A stretch of 64,000 bases of DNA, taken from positions 1 to 64,000 of the forward strand of contig CAVOKN010000016.1 in the NCBI GenBank assembly GCA_963696505.1, read 5' to 3'. The position numbers were made by a program, and so were the translations under genes. This document shows, in pieces, positions 17,548-26,615 of the stretch. The DNA is from CAVOKN01 sp963696505. GTDB taxonomy: Bacteria; Pseudomonadota; Gammaproteobacteria; Burkholderiales; Rhodocyclaceae. The notes below the pieces were generated by a model that saw only the letters and a list, made by a program, of their open reading frames with translations, ran no database searches and had not been told where the DNA came from. How positions within the stretch are numbered: the first letter of the stretch is position 1; each line of letters starts with the position of its first letter.

Positions 17548-17676
17548 TTATCGCACTATAAGAGGCTGGACCGCCGACTTGGCATCCTTGTTGGATTTCT
17601 TCACGGCCCTCTTCTCTTTGAGATTGAGCGTGGGATGCTTCTTGGTCTCTCGATTGCTTTTGCGGGTTGTGGTCAT
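17548..17676 (-). CDS. Small basic protein, 42 aa
   Basis: ATG at 17676 is preceded by CAGGAG, 9 nt away. The frame ends TAA at 17548-17550. The peptide reads MTTTRKSNRETKKHPTLNLK, EKRAVKKSNKDAKSAVQPLI, VR: 12 Lys/Arg, no Cys or Trp, no membrane segment. Short Lys-rich proteins ending in a KEKRAAKK-type helix occur as uncharacterised conserved genes in proteobacteria, and this looks like one. It could bind nucleic acid, but that is only a guess from its charge. It lies 128 bp downstream of another unknown minus-strand gene (17805-18143) and converges with the oxidoreductase gene. Confidence 0.5.
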   Translation of the reverse strand: MTTTRKSNRETKKHPTLNLKEKRAVKKSNKDAKSAVQPLIVR

Positions 17677-17804
17677 GAATGCATGCTCCTGCAAATCGCT
17701 ACGCTTCGTCCCGCATTGCTATTTCGGCGGCGCCACGCAGCGTCTGCGCCAAGCTTACATGCTTGGGTTCCGCTTCCTGGTGCAACGCAAGGGAAGCTGG
17801 ACGC

Positions 17805-18143
17805 TCAGCACGCAAGCGCAGGACTGTGGCTTTCCGCCAGATCCTTGACCATCTTGAGTCGATACGTCTCGTCGGATGCGGGATAGACGCAGACGCAATT
17901 GGCACCGTGCTTCTCGAAAGCCGCGAGATCGGCGGGTGTCCCAAGTGGATCCGACATGCTCGAGGTCTGCCCGATGTGTATCACTTCATGGTGGGCGCGC
18001 CGGAACGTGGTGTTGGTCAGGACCCGCTTGGTGACGAAGAAGACGGCGCCCACGGGACGGAAGCGTGTCTGGAACGGCCAAGTCTGGAAGCAGTACCTTT
18101 CGCCCGACTTGCCCGTCAGGAGGAGATCCGCATACTTGGCCAT
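17805..18143 (-). CDS. Conserved hypothetical protein, 112 aa
   Basis: The product starts MAKYADLLLTGKSGERYCFQ and contains FRPVGAVFFVTKRVL, then HHEVIHIGQTSSMSDPLGTP, and ends FEKHGANCVCVYPASDETYR LK. The IGQT-S and GANCVCVY...DE..R pattern resembles small uncharacterised proteins with a GIY-YIG-like core (FFVTKR... as the first strand, IHIGQT as the second). I cannot show the catalytic Arg and Glu of a real nuclease, so no activity is proposed. It has no signal or membrane segment. The small basic protein gene follows on the same strand. Confidence 0.6.
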   Translation of the reverse strand: MAKYADLLLTGKSGERYCFQTWPFQTRFRPVGAVFFVTKRVLTNTTFRRAHHEVIHIGQTSSMSDPLGTPADLAAFEKHGANCVCVYPASDETYRLKMVKDLAESHSPALAC

Positions 18144-18333
18144 GGCAACCTCGGAAGCTTCATCAATGGCTCATCCTACTCCCTATGGAGGGTGAAAGAC
18201 AGATCAATCGCAGAGCATGCCTTTCAGCACCGTGGCCGTGCAACGGTAGAATTGCACCTGTGAAACTGCATTTGTGTTGCGTTCCTGGCCGGCAATCGGC
18301 CGCACTCTTTGCTCCCGTGTTCTGCGCCACACC

Positions 18334-19584
18334 ATGAGCAAGAGTGGTCATCTGCATCCGTCCGATATTCGCGGCGTCAGCCGCCTGGTGGTCGACGCGA
18401 TAGTCGGCATTGCCCATCTGGTGGAGGCGATGCACGTCAATATCGCACATCTGCCGGGCCTACCGCGCCCAGTGGTTCCCGGGCCTGCGGGCGGCATCAC
18501 CGGCCTGGTGTATCGCAGCGTGCGCCTGATCGCCGCCGGCGTAGGGCAGGTGCTGGACGCAGCGCTCGCGAGGTTCGTTCCGCTGCTGGGCGCGAACGAC
18601 TCCTCGCCGCGGCGCGAAGGCCTCTTGGCTGCGATCAATGGCGTGCTGGGCGACTATCTTGCCGCTACCGGCAACCCACTGGCGGTCTCGATGCGGCTGC
18701 GCCGCGGTGGGCGTTCGCTGGATCTGGAACGTAACGCTTTGAGCACCGCCGTGGAGCGTCCCAGTGCGCACCTGCTGGTGATGGTGCATGGCCTTTGCAT
18801 GAACGACCTGCAATGGCGCCGGCGCGGTCAGGATCCCGCGGAGTCGCTGGCCCGCGACTTGGGACATACGGCGCTCTATCTGCACTACAACAGCGGTCGC
18901 CACATCTGCGCCAACGGCCGCGATTTCGCCGATCTGCTGGAGAGGCTGGTGGAACAATGGCCGGTACCTGTGGAGTCCATGACCATCATCGCCCACAGCA
19001 TGGGTGGATTGGTCGCGCGCAGCGCGTGCCATTACGCGGGCATCGCGGCTATGCGCTGGCCGGATTGCCTGCGCCAGATGGTCTTCATCGCCACGCCTCA
19101 TCACGGAGCGCCGCTGGAGCGGGGTGGCAACTGGGTGGACCTGATCCTGGGAGTCAGTCCGTATACCGCGCCACTTGCGCGGCTTGGGAAGATCCGCAGT
19201 GCGGGCATCACGGATCTGCGCTACGGCAACTTGGTGAATGAAGACTGGGAGGGTCGCGATCGGTTCCAAGGCGGTGGCGACCGTCGGAGCGCTATTCCCC
19301 TGCCGGAAGGTGTCGCATGCTATGCGATTGCCGGCAGCAGTGCGCGGGCGATCGGCGATATGGGCCATAAGCTGCTAGGCGACGGGCTGGTCACCGTGGA
19401 TAGCGCCCTGGGCCGGCATCGGGATTCGCGCAGAACTCTCGGGTTTTCCGAGGACAGGCAATGGGTCGGAGCCGGCATGGGCCATCTGGAACTGCTGACC
19501 CGCGCCAAGGTCTGGGCGCGGATCCGTGGCTGGCTGTCGGGAGCAGAGAGGCCTGCCACGCATCCCTTTCCGCTCGCCGATTGA
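18334..19584 (+). CDS. Alpha/beta hydrolase, PGAP1/lipase-like
   Basis: This 416-residue serine hydrolase shows LLVMVHGLCMNDLQW (oxyanion-hole HG), the nucleophile elbow IIAHSMGGLVARSA (GxSxG), then FIATPHHGAPLERGGNWVD. The last two are typical of the PGAP1/triacylglycerol-lipase branch that acts on esters of large lipophilic substrates. The likely acid and base lie in the C-terminal third (DGLVTVDSALG for Asp, GMGHLELL for His). The N-terminal ~130 residues hold amphipathic helices without a clear signal peptide. I start at ATG 18334 (MSKSGHLHPS), since residues from an earlier ATG at 18274 are not protein-like. The substrate is unknown. The gene converges with the phasin-like remnant and overlaps its antisense tail. 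Confidence 0.8.
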   Translation: MSKSGHLHPSDIRGVSRLVVDAIVGIAHLVEAMHVNIAHLPGLPRPVVPGPAGGITGLVYRSVRLIAAGVGQVLDAALARFVPLLGANDSSPRREGLLAAINGVLGDYLAATGNPLAVSMRLRRGGRSLDLERNALSTAVERPSAHLLVMVHGLCMNDLQWRRRGQDPAESLARDLGHTALYLHYNSGRHICANGRDFADLLERLVEQWPVPVESMTIIAHSMGGLVARSACHYAGIAAMRWPDCLRQMVFIATPHHGAPLERGGNWVDLILGVSPYTAPLARLGKIRSAGITDLRYGNLVNEDWEGRDRFQGGGDRRSAIPLPEGVACYAIAGSSARAIGDMGHKLLGDGLVTVDSALGRHRDSRRTLGFSEDRQWVGAGMGHLELLTRAKVWARIRGWLSGAERPATHPFPLAD

Positions 19585-19599
19585 TCCCGGGTTGAACGA

Positions 19600-19905
19600 C
19601 GCGTCAGCAGGCTGCGTGTTGCCGGGACTCGATTGGATCGTCGAGGCGAAGCGCTTCCTTGGGAGATGAGCCCGGCCATCTTCTTGGCGATCTCTTGCCG
19701 GGTCTCGGCGACGATCCCATAGCTACTGTTGGAGTTAGGCCATTACCCGTTCCCAGACGGGTCTGCCAAGCATGGATTGCAGAGCCTTTGGCCCACCTAT
19801 CGCCATGAGCTGCGGAGGGTCAATACCGCCATCGCTTGCAGCAGTTGAGAAGCGCCTTGCGCCAGACTTTCCCCGCATTCTGTGGGAGCGAATTTCAATC
19901 GACAT
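19600..19905 (-). pseudogene. Phasin-like protein remnant, frameshifted
   Basis: From ATG 19905 the frame reads MSIEIRSHRMRG..., then LQSMLGRPVWERVMA and a stop (TAA). One frame over it continues NSNSSYGIVAETRQEIAKKM AGLIS. Deleting one A at plus-strand 19737 joins them as RPVWERVMANSNSSYGIVAE. The pattern of a hydrophobic residue with RP.VWE, a short Asn/Ser turn and Y.I...T..EI...M resembles small polyhydroxyalkanoate granule phasins of Betaproteobacteria. The tail then runs antisense into the hydrolase gene without a normal end, so the left boundary is arbitrary. The start has only a weak ribosome-binding site. The phasin assignment is tentative. Confidence 0.35.
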
Positions 19906-19925
19906 GCTCGCCTGAGTGAGCGCTT

Positions 19926-20558
19926 TCAGGAATCGAGTTTCCGCTCTATCACGTAGCGGGTGAGTTCGGCGTTGGACTTGAATCCCATCTTTTCGAGCAC
20001 CCGCGTGCGGTAGGTACTGACCGTCTTGGGGCTGAGATGCAGCCGGTCGCCGATTTCCTTCAGGCGCTTGCCGGTGCTCATCGACAGCATTACCTCGAAT
20101 TCTCGCGCTGAGAGCGACTCGTGGGCTTGCTTCGCGGGGGCGGTCAGGGAGCCGGCAAGCAGCCTCTCGGCAAGCCGCGGACTCAGATATCTCGCACCCT
20201 TCGAGACGCGCCGGATGGCATCGAGGATTTCCTGGGGCTCGCTGTCCTTCATCAGGTAGCCCGCGGCGCCGGCGTTGAGTGCCGCCATCGCATAGTCGTC
20301 CTCGGGGTACATGCTGAAAATCAGCACCTGGAGTGCGGGTAGCTTCTGCTTGATGCAGCGCAAGACCTCGAGTCCGTTGATGTCGGGCAATGCGACGTCC
20401 AGGAGCACCAGGTCGAAGGCCTGCCGCCCGAGTATCGCGAGCGCCTCCTTGCCGCTGTCTGCCTCGCCCGCGATCTGCAGGTCGGGCGCGCTGGCGAGAA
20501 ACTGCTTCAGTCCGCCGCGGACTACCGAGTGGTCGTCGGCGATGAGTATGCTGGTCAT
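19926..20558 (-). CDS. NarL/FixJ-family response regulator
   Basis: This is a 210-residue two-component regulator. The receiver domain (1-120) has the acidic pair in ILIADDHSVV, the phospho-acceptor Asp in DLVLLDVALPD, and the Lys of GYLMKDSEP. The C-terminal LuxR-type helix-turn-helix (145-205) reads LSAREFEVMLSMSTGKRLKE, then LHLSPKTVSTYRTRVLEKMG. It would activate or repress promoters when phosphorylated. A partner kinase is expected next door, but only a decayed kinase remnant on the opposite strand (20780-21080) is present. The regulator may now be an orphan or answer to one of the other kinases in the window. Confidence 0.92.
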   Translation of the reverse strand: MTSILIADDHSVVRGGLKQFLASAPDLQIAGEADSGKEALAILGRQAFDLVLLDVALPDINGLEVLRCIKQKLPALQVLIFSMYPEDDYAMAALNAGAAGYLMKDSEPQEILDAIRRVSKGARYLSPRLAERLLAGSLTAPAKQAHESLSAREFEVMLSMSTGKRLKEIGDRLHLSPKTVSTYRTRVLEKMGFKSNAELTRYVIERKLDS

Positions 20559-20779
20559 CAGGTATCGATTGCCTTTGCGTCGGAGATCCCGCCGGCGGGG
20601 GCATGGTCACGCCGGTACATTGCGGCGATCGATGCGTCCGGCGAGTGGAAGCGGCGCCGCCTGTGGCCCCGATGATACCTGCCCCGGTGCGACCCCTTGC
20701 CAATCTGGCCTCGGCCATGGGCGGTCTGCGGTGGCGAACCGGGGAGGTACTCACATGGGGCAGGGTGCGCCGCGGGAGC

Positions 20780-21080
20780 GCCGCTTGCCGCCTACCTGGC
20801 GTGCGTCGATCCGGACGACCGGGCGCGGCTGAACGGCGTCCTCCGGGGGCTGACTCCGCACGCGCCCCAATGCGAGGCGAGTTATCGGTTGCGGGATCGA
20901 TCGGGTACCTACGTTTCTGGCATCGACAGCGGTAGGGCGAGCTTCGATGCGGCGCAGCGGCTCGGGACTCTGGAACATCGAACGGCGCCTGGGCATGATC
21001 GGCGGCCGCATCGAAATCGAAAGCGAACCGGGTGAGGGGACCATCGTTCGGCTATCGGCGCCCATCGGTCGGCTGTCTCC
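20780..21080 (+). pseudogene. Sensor histidine kinase remnant (PAS piece plus ATPase C-terminus)
   Basis: One frame reads AYLACVDPDDRARLNGVLRG and EASYRLRDRSG, a PAS-domain fragment. About 60 nt later another frame reads GSGLWNIERRLGMIGGRIEI ESEPGEGTIVRLSAPI. That is the G2 box and last strands of the HATPase domain of a NarX/DegS-type kinase. The dimerisation domain, phospho-accepting His and N box are missing. An internal deletion and frame change have removed most of a kinase gene that was divergent from the NarL regulator at 19926-20558. The boundaries are approximate. Confidence 0.65.
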
Positions 21081-21407
21081 CCAGCCAGTCGAAGCGCTTC
21101 GCCACACGGCAGGGGACGGTACGGCTGTCCCGCGTCCCATCAAAGGACAAGGACGCGGGGCATCGGGGCGACGATCCGCCAAGCCAAAGTCAGGCTGAAG
21201 CGAGCGCCTTTTCTCGTCTGCATCGCGATGCAGACGATGCCGCCAGGGATGCCTGCTCGGTGGCGCCGCATGGAGTCTGGACAGGACGCATGCGCCGCCC
21301 GGGCGGCGGGCTTGCGTGTCGGCCGGGACTTGTCGAGGCAAACAAGCGGGCGGTCCAGCGTTTGGGCCGGACCGCCGCGAAAACGGGCCCTTGCAGGCCC
21401 TTGATGC

Positions 21408-21782
21408 TCAGGACGTCTCGCTATCCCGCAAACCGAACGCTGCGCGGCCCACTGGCGGAGCCGAGCCGATGCTGCAGCCACTTGGCCGAGCCGGTTTGCC
21501 CGCTGGCGAGGCGCGCCGCCGGGGCCGCGTTCCTTCGGTGAGGCCGAACGCGCGCGCGCTTACCGCCAGCAGCTTTGCCTGGGCTTCGGTCGCCAGCGGC
21601 CCGTGCAGGCTAAGGTCGTTATTGCTAGCGGTGCCGTCGCGTCGGTCCGACCACAGGGCAACGTAGAAACCGCTATCGAGCGCCCGGCCGGTCGGTGTGT
21701 CACAGCGGCACGGCGGCCACAACGAGTTGATGGAGAATTCAGGGCCTGCCACCTGAACTACTTCAACGTGTCTCGCTTGCAT
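21408..21782 (-). CDS. Hypothetical protein, about 124 aa
   Basis: The product contains SGFYVALWSDRRDGTASNND and LSLHGPLATEAQAKLLAVSA RAFGL. This resembles a group of uncharacterised short proteins with a FYVALW...GPF.TEA.A..L..SA pattern. I prefer the ATG at 21782, because GAGGAG lies 7 nt upstream; the ATG at 21788 overlaps that site too closely. The last ~40 residues (TEGTRPRRRASPAGKPARPS...) are basic and low-complexity and may be non-native. No signal peptide or catalytic motif is seen, and the function is unknown. Confidence 0.45.
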   Translation of the reverse strand: MQARHVEVVQVAGPEFSINSLWPPCRCDTPTGRALDSGFYVALWSDRRDGTASNNDLSLHGPLATEAQAKLLAVSARAFGLTEGTRPRRRASPAGKPARPSGCSIGSAPPVGRAAFGLRDSETS

Positions 21783-21788
21783 GGGCAT

Positions 21789-22176
21789 GCTCCTCGATCA
21801 GTCGGCTCTTGCTCCGGTGACCCTGCGGGCCACGAACCTGCACCCGTCCCGTACGGGCCGCAGTGTCGATGCCGTTGGTTGGTGCGCCGTCTCCTCTGGG
21901 GTTGGGGTGCGCAGAAGGGGCGATGCTTGCGCCTCGCCACTCCGGACTCGATCCTAGTCTCACGATCCTGCACCGGGCTAGAGTCGTGGTTCCGATTCGA
22001 AGTCGGCGTGGCGCGCGAGTCTTGTAGGGTTTGCCCTACGACGCGGGCAACCGACCCGGCCCGGCGCCGCAGCGGCGGCGATGCGGGGAGCACGACGTGG
22101 CCGATTCGCCCGCCGGCCGTCCCGGGCAGCAGACAAACGGCTAACATCACTTGTTTCGCATTGTTCGGAGAGCAGG
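21789..22176. other. Intergenic, divergent promoter region
   Basis: This region lies between a minus-strand hypothetical gene and the plus-strand metallo-hydrolase gene. I see no convincing gene or hairpin. It should carry both promoters. Confidence 0.4.
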
Positions 22177-23208
22177 ATGAAACAGGCTGCAGATTCCGGC
22201 CGTCGCCGTTTCCTCGGGTTCGGGCTGGGCTCCGCCGCGCTGCTGGCGGCCGGTGCGGCCGCGTGGCCCGGATTGTCAGCGCGGGCGCGCGAGATGGAGG
22301 ACTTCGTCAAGGGACCACCGATGCCGGATATCGCCCCGACGAGGCTCTCGGAGCATGTGTGGATGATCTACTCGCCCGACGGGTTTCCGACGCCGGAGAA
22401 CCTCGGGATGATGTGCAACCTCAGCTTCGTGCTGACGAGCAAGGGCGTGGTGGTGCTGGATAGCGGCGCCTCGGTGCAGATCGGCGAGATGGCTCTGCGG
22501 CAGATCCGCAAGCTGACCGACAAGCCGGTGGTCGCGCTGTTCAATTCGCACTACCACGGCGATCACTGGTTGGGAAACCACGCCTTCGTCGATGCCTTCG
22601 GCAAGGATCTGCCGATCTACGCCCACGGCCACTCGAAAAAGGAGATCGAGGGCATCCAGGGCAACCTGTGGCGTAGCCTGATGGAGAAATGGACCAACCA
22701 GGCCACCGCGGGCACTCGCGTGGTGGCTCCCAACCAGGAGGTGAAGCACGGCACCGAGTTCGACTTCGGCGACGTCACCCTCCGCGTCCATGACTATGGC
22801 AAGGCGCACACGCCGGGCGACATCTGCGTAGAGGTGGTGCAGGACAGGCTGACCCACGTCGGCGACGTGGCGATGGACCGGCGCATCGCCAACATGGACG
22901 ACGGTTCCTATCTCGGCACCTTCCGCTACTACGACGGCCTGGAAAAGCACGCCGCGTCGCGCGTCTGGGTACCCGGGCACGGCCAGGCGGGGCCTGAGGT
23001 GCTGAAGTGGAATCGCGAACTGTTCGAGGGGATCTATTACCCCTGCGAAGCGGCCGTCAAGGCTGGGCAGGAGATGGTCGCCGCGCGCGCCGCGGTGCTC
23101 GCCGATCCGCGGGTGACGAGCCGGATGCAGGACACCAAGGGCTTCGACGCCAACATCGGGAAGTACGTCAGCCTCGCCTACCTGGAAGCGGAAGCCGTGG
23201 CGTTCTGA
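22177..23208 (+). CDS. Tat-exported metallo-beta-lactamase-fold hydrolase
   Basis: This 343-residue protein starts MKQAADSGRRRFLGFGLGSA, a twin-arginine signal (RRRFLGF) followed by an Ala-rich hydrophobic stretch and a likely cleavage near AxA around residue 30. The mature part has the MBL zinc signature SHYHGDHWLGN (HxHxDH), GKAHTPGDICVEV (third His ligand), VGDVAMDRR (bridging Asp) and WVPGHGQAG (last His). It is a periplasmic binuclear-metal hydrolase, close in style to the SoxH/quinoprotein-relay metallohydrolases, but no pathway genes flank it and the substrate is unknown. ATG 22177 is chosen because GGAGAGCAGG precedes it and the Tat motif follows. The in-frame upstream residues lack signal character. 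Confidence 0.85.
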   Translation: MKQAADSGRRRFLGFGLGSAALLAAGAAAWPGLSARAREMEDFVKGPPMPDIAPTRLSEHVWMIYSPDGFPTPENLGMMCNLSFVLTSKGVVVLDSGASVQIGEMALRQIRKLTDKPVVALFNSHYHGDHWLGNHAFVDAFGKDLPIYAHGHSKKEIEGIQGNLWRSLMEKWTNQATAGTRVVAPNQEVKHGTEFDFGDVTLRVHDYGKAHTPGDICVEVVQDRLTHVGDVAMDRRIANMDDGSYLGTFRYYDGLEKHAASRVWVPGHGQAGPEVLKWNRELFEGIYYPCEAAVKAGQEMVAARAAVLADPRVTSRMQDTKGFDANIGKYVSLAYLEAEAVAF

Positions 23209-23314
23209 TCCCGGCGCCCTTGGAGCTTGTGAAGAAATCGTAGCGGGCGGTCCGCGGGCGAGGCGCACGGAACGCCGCGTCGAGACATACACATAGATAG
23301 GCGAGGAGCGAGCA

Positions 23315-23379
23315 CCACGCAACTAAGCCACGCAACTAAGCCACGCAACTAAGCCACGCAACTAAGCCACGCAACTAAG
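23315..23379. repeat. Five perfect tandem copies of a 13-bp unit
   Basis: The unit CCACGCAACTAAG is repeated five times without mismatch, directly downstream of the metallo-hydrolase gene and 35 bp from the 3' end of the DUF3616 gene. It is noncoding. No palindrome is contained in the unit. It is a candidate variable-number repeat. Confidence 0.9.
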
Positions 23380-23413
23380 CCCACGGGACGCGCAGTAGAG
23401 TTATTCAAGGCTC

Positions 23414-24547
<1,134 letters not shown>

Positions 24548-24799
24548 GAAGTTGACTCTCCCTTGCTTGCTGCCCGCTGCGGCGGGCTCACGCTGCCCAC
24601 CCGTTCCAGAGGTCAAGTCGCTTATGGCGTCCCGGGCCAGCCCGTGGCCACTGCCAGCGAGTCTAACCCGGTGCGGATTTCTGGGTACGGCCGCGTTCGC
24701 AAGTCGTTCAGCGTGAAGGATTGCCGGGACACGGTGCGGTCGCGGCGGCACACTAGGATCACGCAGGCAAGGCAGGAAGGTCAGTCCCTCATCGGTAAA

Positions 24800-24913
24800 G
24801 CCGCCAGTGGCGGCAAGGCAGGCCCCGTCGGAATCGCATCCGGCGGGGCTTTCCACTTGTGCGGGTGTGGCAGCCAAAAACAAGAAGGCCGGCGCTTGGG
24901 TCGCCGGCCTTTT
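24800..24913 (+). ncRNA. Candidate structured leader or small RNA with terminator
   Basis: Three hairpins follow in close order on the plus strand. A perfect 6-bp stem with a 3-nt loop is at 24800-24814. A 10-bp stem with one G-T pair and an 8-nt loop is at 24822-24849, followed by TTT. The intrinsic terminator described separately is at 24885-24913. No plus-strand gene ends here, so the terminator must end either an independent small RNA or an attenuated leader of the MATE gene downstream. The 5' end is not defined, and I could not match it to a known riboswitch class. Confidence 0.4.
24885..24913 (+). terminator. Intrinsic terminator, 10-bp stem and T run
   Basis: AAGGCCGGCG at 24885-24894 pairs perfectly with CGCCGGCCTT at 24902-24911 around a 7-nt loop (cttgggt). 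The T run is TTTT at 24910-24913. On the minus strand the hairpin is followed by a weaker T-rich tract (ttcttgttttt), so it could work both ways. It lies about 90-250 bp ahead of the MATE exporter gene, a position that fits transcription attenuation. Confidence 0.75.
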
Positions 24914-25004
24914 AAGCCCCTGTCGTTGCCATCAACCAGGAGGAGGTCAGGGCCAAGAGTACGCCGCCGGGATGGCGGCGGGAATCGGCGACCTTCGGTA
25001 GTTT

Positions 25005-26591
25005 GTGTCGTGTTTCGTCCTACAGGGCAAGGACTTGTTGCATCGCGACCAGTCCTGCGGCGGAGTGGACGCGAAGCCGTGTGGGCGCGCCACGATCCGC
25101 CCTGGAAACCCCGGCTTCTTCGTCGCACCGAAACTTGCCTCGAAATCGAGTAAGCACCTGGAGGGTCTCGCACTGATTGCCGATGCCCCGCGACTTCCTG
25201 CACTGCGCCTCGACGCGGATGGGCGGCGGCGCGTCGATTACCGCCGGATACTTGCGCTGGCCACGCCGCTGTTCCTGAACTCGGCCGTGCAGGCGGTCCT
25301 CAGCCTGACGGACACCTGGTTCATCGGCCGCATCTCCACCGCGGCGACGGCGGCCATGGGCGCCACCTACTTTCTGGTGCTGGTGTTCGTGCTTTTTGCC
25401 GGCGGCATCGGCATGGGGGTGCAGACCCTGGTGGCCCATGCCTGGGGCGCGCGGCGCAGGCGCCGCGCGGCGGCGGCAGTGTGGGCCGGACTGTGGGCCT
25501 CGTTGGGAACCGTGCCGTTCTTCGTTGCGCTCGCGGCGGGTGGGCGCTGGCTACTTGCCCCCTTCGGCCTGAGTAGTGAAATAGAGTCGCTGGCCCTCGA
25601 CTACTGGGTGCCGCGCATGCTCGGCGGGCCGCTGGCGGTGGCGTTGTGGGTGGTGCTCGGCTTCTTCAACGGCATCGGCCGCACCCCGGTGACCCTCGCT
25701 CTCAACGTGTTCGTCATGGTGCTCAACGCCGGTCTGAACGATCTGCTGATCTTCCGCCTCGGCATGGGCATGGCCGGCGCCGCCTGGGCCACCAGCGCGT
25801 CGCTCGCCGCCGGCATGCTGGCGGGGGCGCTGCTGTTCGCCAGCCGCGGCGTGCATCGCGAGTATGCCAGCCGCCTGACGTGGCGCCCGCAGCTGGGGCG
25901 CATCCTGCGCGTCGTGAACTTCGGATTGCCGATGGGGCTCTCCGTGACGATGGACCTGCTGGCGCTGGCGCTGTTCCAGTTGATGCAGGTACGGCTTGGC
26001 GCGGTGGACGGAGCGGCGACGCAGATCGCGATGATGCTGACCTCGCTGTGCTACATGCCGGCGGTCGGCTTCGGCATGGCCGGCACGACGCTGGTGGGTC
26101 AGTCGATCGGGGCCGGCGACCGGGACTGGGCCTACCGCCTGGGCAATGCGACGATCCGCATGTCGGTAGCCTACATGGGCGTGGCGGGGCTGGTACTGGC
26201 GTCCCTCGGTCCCTGGCTTCTGCCGCTGTTCGTTGCCGACGGCGATCCCCATGGCAGGGAGGTGGTGAGGCTCGGCGCCCTGCTGCTCTGGCTGGCCGCC
26301 GCCTACCAGGCCTTCGACGGCCTGAACATCGGTTCCTCGTTCTGCCTGCGCGGTGCCGGCGATGCCCGCGTGCCGGCGCTGCTGGTGCTCGCGCTGGCCT
26401 GGAGCGTGTTCATGCCCCTGGCCCATGCGCTTACCTTCGCGCCCGGCCAGGGGTGGCTGGATCTGCCGCTCCAGGCCGGGTGGGGCGCCGCCGGCGGCTG
26501 GATTGCCGCCATCATCTACGTGTCGGCCCTCGGCGTCGCGCTCGCCCTGCGCTGGCATTCCGGCGCCTGGCGCAGACTGACTTTGCGCTGA
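25005..26591 (+). CDS. MATE-family multidrug/toxin efflux transporter
   Basis: This polytopic inner-membrane exporter has about 12 hydrophobic helices and belongs to the MatE (NorM/DinF) family, which expels organic cations or metabolites using Na+ or H+. Helix 1-2 reads ILALATPLFLNSAVQAVLSL TDTWFIGR; the second half repeats it (VVNFGLPMGLSVTMDLLALA, then MAGTTLVGQSIGAGD). The open frame gives 528 residues, but the first ~55 are not family-like. No ATG or GTG lies at the expected point. A CTG near 25168, behind GGAGGG, would give about 470 residues, so the true start is unsettled. A structured leader and terminator precede it. The substrate cannot be told from sequence. Confidence 0.88.
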   Translation: MSCFVLQGKDLLHRDQSCGGVDAKPCGRATIRPGNPGFFVAPKLASKSSKHLEGLALIADAPRLPALRLDADGRRRVDYRRILALATPLFLNSAVQAVLSLTDTWFIGRISTAATAAMGATYFLVLVFVLFAGGIGMGVQTLVAHAWGARRRRRAAAAVWAGLWASLGTVPFFVALAAGGRWLLAPFGLSSEIESLALDYWVPRMLGGPLAVALWVVLGFFNGIGRTPVTLALNVFVMVLNAGLNDLLIFRLGMGMAGAAWATSASLAAGMLAGALLFASRGVHREYASRLTWRPQLGRILRVVNFGLPMGLSVTMDLLALALFQLMQVRLGAVDGAATQIAMMLTSLCYMPAVGFGMAGTTLVGQSIGAGDRDWAYRLGNATIRMSVAYMGVAGLVLASLGPWLLPLFVADGDPHGREVVRLGALLLWLAAAYQAFDGLNIGSSFCLRGAGDARVPALLVLALAWSVFMPLAHALTFAPGQGWLDLPLQAGWGAAGGWIAAIIYVSALGVALALRWHSGAWRRLTLR

Positions 26592-26615
26592 GGAGCGCGA
26601 CCGACGTCGGAGGGG

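Noticed and set aside
23315..23379. Short tandem array considered as a CRISPR
   Set aside because: The 13-bp units abut with no spacers and no cas genes are present; it is a simple tandem repeat.
24822..24849. GC-rich hairpin followed by TTT considered as a second terminator
   Set aside because: The T run is too short and the stem has a mismatch; I keep it as part of the structured leader.
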